This document shows positions 57,906 to 61,644 of a stretch of DNA of 61,644 nt, piece by piece. The translations under genes were made by a program, and so were the position numbers. The stretch comes from an uncultured Prochlorococcus sp. (lineage in GTDB: Bacteria; Cyanobacteriota; Cyanobacteriia; PCC-6307; Cyanobiaceae), in NCBI GenBank assembly GCA_902565305.1, contig CACFEJ010000007.1, forward strand, positions 1 through 61,644. The letters are read 5' to 3'. The notes below the pieces were generated by a model. That model was not told the origin of the DNA, searched no databases, and saw only the letters and a program-made list of their open reading frames with translations. Position 1 is the first letter of the stretch; each line of letters starts with the position of its first letter.

Positions 57906-59105
57906 ATGGCTCGCGAGAAGTTCGAAAGAAACAAACCACATGTCAACATAGGTACTATTGGCCATGTTGATCATGGAAAAACAACACTAACAGCTGCTAT
58001 TACAAATGTATTAGCTAAAAAAGGTCAAGCTCAAGCTCAAGACTATGGAGACATTGATGGTGCTCCTGAAGAAAGAGAACGTGGCATTACTATTAATACA
58101 GCTCATGTTGAATATGAAACTGAAGGAAGACATTATGCTCATGTCGATTGCCCAGGACATGCTGACTATGTGAAAAACATGATCACAGGGGCCGCCCAAA
58201 TGGATGGAGCTATTCTAGTTTGCGCAGCTACAGACGGCCCTATGGCTCAAACAAAAGAGCATATTCTATTAGCTAAACAGGTTGGAGTTCCTGCTCTTGT
58301 AGTTGCACTCAATAAGTGCGATATGGTCGATGACGAGGAAATTATTGAACTTGTGGAAATGGAAATTAGGGAACTTTTAGATAGTTATGACTTCCCAGGA
58401 GATGACATTCCCATAGTTCAAGTTTCAGGTTTAAAAGCTCTCGAAGGTGATTCTACTTGGGAATCAAAGATCGAAGAGTTAATGAAAGCAGTTGATGCTA
58501 GCATTCCCGAACCAGAAAGAGAAGTTGATAAACCTTTCTTGATGGCAGTTGAAGATGTTTTCTCGATTACTGGTAGAGGAACTGTTGCTACTGGAAGAAT
58601 TGAGAGAGGTAAAGTTAAGGTTGGAGAAGAAGTAGAAATAGTTGGAATAAGAGATACAAGAACAACAACTGTTACTGGAGTTGAGATGTTCCGAAAACTT
58701 CTCGACGAAGGTATGGCTGGCGATAATGTTGGTTTACTTTTAAGGGGTGTCCAGAAAGAAGATATTGAGAGAGGAATGGTTCTTGTAAAGAAAGGATCCA
58801 TTACTCCTCATACTCAGTTCGAAGGAGAAGTTTATGTTCTCAAAAAAGAAGAGGGCGGAAGACATACTCCTTTCTTTGCAGGATATAGACCGCAGTTTTA
58901 CATCAGAACAACTGATGTGACAGGTCAAATAACAGCATTTACCTCAGATGATGGATCTAATGTTGAAATGGTTATGCCCGGAGACAGAATTAAGATGACT
59001 GGAGAGTTAATTTGTCCAGTTGCTATTGAACAAGGTATGCGATTCGCGATACGTGAAGGTGGACGTACTATCGGTGCTGGAGTTGTTTCTAAAATTCTCA
59101 AATAA
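57906..59105 (+). CDS. tufA: Elongation factor Tu
   Basis: This 399-aa EF-Tu delivers aminoacyl-tRNA. G1 [10 protein letters not shown] at 19-28, [20 protein letters not shown] and the C-terminal TVRT-like [15 protein letters not shown] are intact. It follows fusA by 45 nt. A hairpin lies between it and rpsJ. Confidence 0.99.
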   Translation: MAREKFERNKPHVNIGTIGHVDHGKTTLTAAITNVLAKKGQAQAQDYGDIDGAPEERERGITINTAHVEYETEGRHYAHVDCPGHADYVKNMITGAAQMDGAILVCAATDGPMAQTKEHILLAKQVGVPALVVALNKCDMVDDEEIIELVEMEIRELLDSYDFPGDDIPIVQVSGLKALEGDSTWESKIEELMKAVDASIPEPEREVDKPFLMAVEDVFSITGRGTVATGRIERGKVKVGEEVEIVGIRDTRTTTVTGVEMFRKLLDEGMAGDNVGLLLRGVQKEDIERGMVLVKKGSITPHTQFEGEVYVLKKEEGGRHTPFFAGYRPQFYIRTTDVTGQITAFTSDDGSNVEMVMPGDRIKMTGELICPVAIEQGMRFAIREGGRTIGAGVVSKILK

Positions 59106-59158
59106 TAAATTTGAATTTTAAAAATTTAACCTCAATCATCTAGTATAGGTTTATGTAT

Positions 59159-59188
59159 AAGGGTCATTGATTAAAATGACCCTTTATT
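59159..59188 (+). terminator. Hairpin between tufA and rpsJ (weak or partial terminator)
   Basis: AAGGGTCATT (59159-59168) pairs perfectly with AATGACCCTT (59175-59184) with a 6-nt loop, followed by the weak run TATT. The stem is strong and the tail poor, so it could give partial termination or act as an mRNA-stabilising or processing stem before rpsJ. Confidence 0.6.
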
Positions 59189-59205
59189 AGAAGCTATTTG
59201 AAACT

Positions 59206-59526
59206 ATGACTGCATCAATTGCACAACAAAAAATAAGAATTAGGCTCAAAGCATTTGATAGAAGAATGCTTGATTTATCTTGCGATAAAATTATCCAAAC
59301 TGCTGATACTACCTCTGCCTCAGCAATAGGTCCCATACCTTTACCTACAAAAAGGAAGATTTATTGTGTCCTAAGATCACCACATGTTGATAAAGATTCT
59401 AGAGAGCATTTTGAAACAAGAACACATCGAAGAATAATAGATATCTACAGTCCTTCAGCAAAAACTATTGATGCTTTAATGAAACTAGATCTTCCGAGTG
59501 GTGTAGATATAGAAGTTAAACTTTAA
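59206..59526 (+). CDS. rpsJ: 30S ribosomal protein S10
   Basis: This 106-aa S10 (NusE) also takes part in antitermination. Signature [38 protein letters not shown] (split: [30 protein letters not shown]). In cyanobacteria it belongs to the str operon after tufA instead of heading the S10 operon, as seen here. Confidence 0.98.
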   Translation: MTASIAQQKIRIRLKAFDRRMLDLSCDKIIQTADTTSASAIGPIPLPTKRKIYCVLRSPHVDKDSREHFETRTHRRIIDIYSPSAKTIDALMKLDLPSGVDIEVKL

Positions 59527-59582
59527 TAAATCCCGGAACGGCCCTAAATTGATTAGTATAAACAGAGTGAAATGAGGTTTAA

Positions 59583-60239
59583 ATGGGAGAACTCTCAGTA
59601 AGGGAATTACCTTTATTTCCTTTGCCAGAGGTAGTCCTATTTCCTCAAGAAGTATTACCTTTACATATTTTCGAATCGAAATATAGGATTATGCTCCAAT
59701 CAGTTCTTGAAAGCGATTCTATGTTTGGAGTGATTAAGTGGGATCCAACTACTAAAAGTATGGCTAATGTTGGATGTTGCGCACAAATCTTAAAACATCA
59801 AACTGCAGAGGATGGGAGAAGTAACATTATTACTCTCGGCCAACAAAGATTTCAAGTCTTAGAAATTACACGTTCGACGCCATTTTGTTCTGCGATGGTG
59901 AGTTGGATAAGTGATGAGAATATTGATGACTTTCAAAAATTAGATTCTCTTAAGGATTCAGTCAAAGAAGCACTGAGTGATGTTATAAATTTAACAAGTA
60001 AATTGACTAATACAAAGAAAAATCTACCTGATAAATTACCTGATAACCCAATGGAATTATCATTTTGGATAGGAGCTCATTTGGGCGGTCCTGTTGCGGA
60101 AGAACAGCAAAGACTTCTTGAAGAGAGAAATACTTTTACCCGTTTGAAAAGAGAATATGAAATGCTTGATCATACAAGAAAACAACTTGCAGCAAGAACA
60201 GCATTGAAAGAGAGTTTTCCTGATATTAAAGAAAATTAA
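59583..60239 (+). CDS. LON substrate-binding domain protein (stand-alone)
   Basis: This 218-aa protein consists only of an N-terminal Lon-like domain (ELPLFPLPEVVLFPQEVLPLHIFE split: LPLFPLPEVVLFPQE, LPLHIFE), ending with a helical region LLEERNTFTRLKREYEMLDHTR. It has no AAA+ or protease domain, so it may bind or present substrates or regulate a protease; the function is unknown. Its stop adjoins the ATG of the next gene, suggesting cotranslation. Confidence 0.88.
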   Translation: MGELSVRELPLFPLPEVVLFPQEVLPLHIFESKYRIMLQSVLESDSMFGVIKWDPTTKSMANVGCCAQILKHQTAEDGRSNIITLGQQRFQVLEITRSTPFCSAMVSWISDENIDDFQKLDSLKDSVKEALSDVINLTSKLTNTKKNLPDKLPDNPMELSFWIGAHLGGPVAEEQQRLLEERNTFTRLKREYEMLDHTRKQLAARTALKESFPDIKEN

Positions 60240-61175
60240 ATGTTTGAATTATTATTCCCTTTTTTTTTAATAGTTTTACTATTTCTAGTCTTAGCGATGA
60301 TATGGAGAAAGAATGCTAGAAAATATATTTCTTCCGGTACAGTAGCATCTGCATATGACGCTTGGACCCAGGATAAATTACTTGAGAGATTATGGGGAGA
60401 ACATATACATTTGGGTTTTTATCCCTCAGGGAAAAAAAATATTGATTTTAGAAAGGCTAAAGTTCAGTTTGTTCATGAATTAGTCAAATGGAGTGGTTTA
60501 GATAAATTACCACAGGGATCAAGAATTCTTGATGTAGGTTGTGGAATAGGAGGAAGTTCTAGGATTCTTGCAGCATATTATGGGTTTAATGTCACTGGCA
60601 TTACAATTAGTCCTGCTCAAGTTAAAAGAGCAAGAGAACTTACTCCTCATGGGCTAAATTGCAGCTTCCAAGTTATGGATGCTTTAGATTTGAAATTTGA
60701 AGATGGATCATTTGATGCCGTCTGGAGTGTTGAGGCTGGTGCACACATGAATGATAAAATTAAGTTTGCAGATGAAATGCTGAGAACTCTGAGACCTGGA
60801 GGGTATTTCGCGTTGGCTGATTGGAACTCAAGAGACCTCGAGGCATACCCCCCATCATTTTTTGAAAAGTTAGTTCTTAAACAATTACTTGAACAATGGG
60901 TACATCCAAATTTTATTAGCATTAAAGAATTTAGTAAAATTCTAAGAACTAACGAAAATAGTTCAGGAAGAGTTTTTTCTGAAAATTGGAATTCCTATAC
61001 GAACCCTTCATGGTACGATTCCATTATTGAAGGCATTCGAAGGCCCTTTGTAATTTTGTCTCTTGGCCCATTTGCGATAGTTAAGTCGATCAGAGAGATT
61101 CCAACAATACTTCTCATGAATTGGGCATTTAGAAAAGGTTTAATGGAGTTTGGAGTTTATAAATGTAGAGGTTAA
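60240..61175 (+). CDS. MPBQ/MSBQ-type SAM methyltransferase (Sll0418-like)
   Basis: This 311-aa protein has one N-terminal membrane helix (residues 3-22) and a class I SAM-methyltransferase domain: SAYDAWTQDKLLERLWGEHIHLGFY (split: SAYDAWTQDKL, LWGEHIHLGFY), motif I LDVGCGIGGSSR at 97-108, GITISPAQVKRA and SVEAGAHMNDK. The layout closely matches Synechocystis Sll0418, which methylates 2-methyl-6-phytyl- or solanesyl-benzoquinol in tocopherol/plastoquinone synthesis at the inner envelope or thylakoid. The prenylquinol substrate here is inferred. It converges on pheA with 1 nt between. Confidence 0.86.
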   Translation: MFELLFPFFLIVLLFLVLAMIWRKNARKYISSGTVASAYDAWTQDKLLERLWGEHIHLGFYPSGKKNIDFRKAKVQFVHELVKWSGLDKLPQGSRILDVGCGIGGSSRILAAYYGFNVTGITISPAQVKRARELTPHGLNCSFQVMDALDLKFEDGSFDAVWSVEAGAHMNDKIKFADEMLRTLRPGGYFALADWNSRDLEAYPPSFFEKLVLKQLLEQWVHPNFISIKEFSKILRTNENSSGRVFSENWNSYTNPSWYDSIIEGIRRPFVILSLGPFAIVKSIREIPTILLMNWAFRKGLMEFGVYKCRG

Positions 61176-61176
61176 A

Positions 61177-61644
61177 TTAATTTAGTTCAACATTTTCAGA
61201 AAAATAATTTCCAAAATCTACAAAATTCTTGCAAAGTGGCTTTAACTTATTTTTTAATTCAAGAAAACTTTTAATGTTATTTTGATTATTAATTTCTAAA
61301 TCAATATAAATTATATATTCGCCTAACTCTCTTTTTGAAGGTCTTGATTCAATTTTACTCATATTAAATCCAAAATCTGCAATAAAATTTATAGCTTTAA
61401 GCAAAGCACCAGGTTTGTTTGAAATTAATGAGAAAGCAAAACTAGCAATATTAGCTAAATTTGAATTTGATTCCTTGCTTAATAAAACAAATCTAGTGCA
61501 ATTACCTGGAACATCATTAATAGGAAAGGCTAATTCTTTAAGTCCTTCGATTCGAATTAACGATTTTGAACCGATAGCCGCTCTGAATTTACTCCCCTTG
61601 ATCATATTGACAGCTTCTGATGTTGAATTTGTTGGGAGAGGAAT
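61177..61644 (-). CDS. pheA: Prephenate dehydratase, C-terminal part (truncated by window edge)
   Basis: The open frame continues through the right edge: the visible residues start IPLPTNSTSEAVNMIKGSKF, so the start lies outside the window. The visible part covers the end of the catalytic PDT domain (FVLLSKE) and the C-terminal ACT domain with NKPGALLKAINFIADFGFNMSKIESRPSKRELGEYIIYIDLE (split: NKPGALLKAINFIADFG, NMSKIESRPSK), the phenylalanine-sensing ESRP motif. Product: phenylpyruvate from prephenate in phenylalanine synthesis. Confidence 0.94.
   Translation of the reverse strand: MPLPTNSTSEAVNMIKGSKFRAAIGSKSLIRIEGLKELAFPINDVPGNCTRFVLLSKESNSNLANIASFAFSLISNKPGALLKAINFIADFGFNMSKIESRPSKRELGEYIIYIDLEINNQNNIKSFLELKNKLKPLCKNFVDFGNYFSENVELN

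Noticed and set aside
58418-58801. 127-aa open frame antisense to tufA
   Set aside because: Its Ser/Thr/Pro-rich composition is what the reverse strand of a conserved gene produces; tufA is unmistakable on the other strand.
1-61644. CRISPR array, prophage or toxin-antitoxin island
   Set aside because: No regularly spaced repeats, phage structural genes or toxin-like pairs were recognised on either strand.

Overview
The window is a 61.6 kb piece of an AT-rich, tightly packed picocyanobacterial chromosome. It carries psaA/psaB/psaI/psaL, ndhN, ldpA, a ferredoxin-type glutamate synthase, a CURT1/CAAD protein and an MPBQ-type methyltransferase. The very low G+C content, short intergenic spaces, many TTG/GTG starts and gene order (ppc, recF, speD; ndhN-ldpA beside the ribosomal cluster) point to a high-light-adapted Prochlorococcus. 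That assignment comes from recognising the sequences, not from a database search.

Layout. (1) 1-17.7 kb is a mixed housekeeping segment: the 3' part of ppc, a GNAT-like gene, tRNA-Arg(CCG), recF, speD, a LarE-type PP-loop enzyme, a tandem CobO protein, a MoeB-rhodanese protein, a CAAD protein, a fructosamine-kinase-like gene, a CrtD-like desaturase, tyrA, a degenerate helicase-like gene, a DUF2839 gene, recA, a HAD gene, tRNA-Gln(TTG), ldpA and ndhN. (2) 17.7-34.1 kb is the merged S10/spc/alpha ribosomal cluster, all on the plus strand: rplC-D-W-B, rpsS, rplV, rpsC, rplP, rpmC, rpsQ, rplN-X-E, rpsH, rplF-R, rpsE, rplO, secY, adk, rpmJ, rpsM-K, rpoA, rplQ, truA, rplM, rpsI, rpmE, prfA. (3) 34.1-39 kb holds an HNH nuclease, alr, tRNA-Ser(GCT), a second HAD gene and a CbiG-CobJ fusion. 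(4) 39-46 kb is photosystem I: psaA-psaB with a strong terminator, then a glycosyltransferase, a small membrane protein and psaI-psaL. (5) 46-50 kb is the most unusual part: an NlpC/P60 peptidase and a serine hydrolase start 3 nt apart in opposite directions, followed by an unknown 70-aa gene and a recombinase-like protein with altered catalytic residues, then lipA. (6) 50-54.6 kb is Fd-GOGAT plus a YciI-like gene. (7) 54.8-61.6 kb is the str operon (rpsL-rpsG-fusA-tufA-rpsJ), a LON-domain protein, the methyltransferase and the C-terminal part of pheA, cut by the window edge.

Most content is conserved core metabolism and translation. I found no prophage, CRISPR, insertion sequence or genomic island, and no clear new multi-gene system. 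The points most worth checking are: recF lacks a usable in-frame start unless a frameshift at an A8T7 run is resolved; a cyanobacterial LexA box precedes recA; structured RNAs lie before rplC and rplE; L36, L31 and the MoeB-like E1 lack zinc-ligand cysteines; a DinG-like protein and a serine-recombinase-like protein have lost catalytic motifs; and two divergent gene pairs have start codons 3-4 nt apart.
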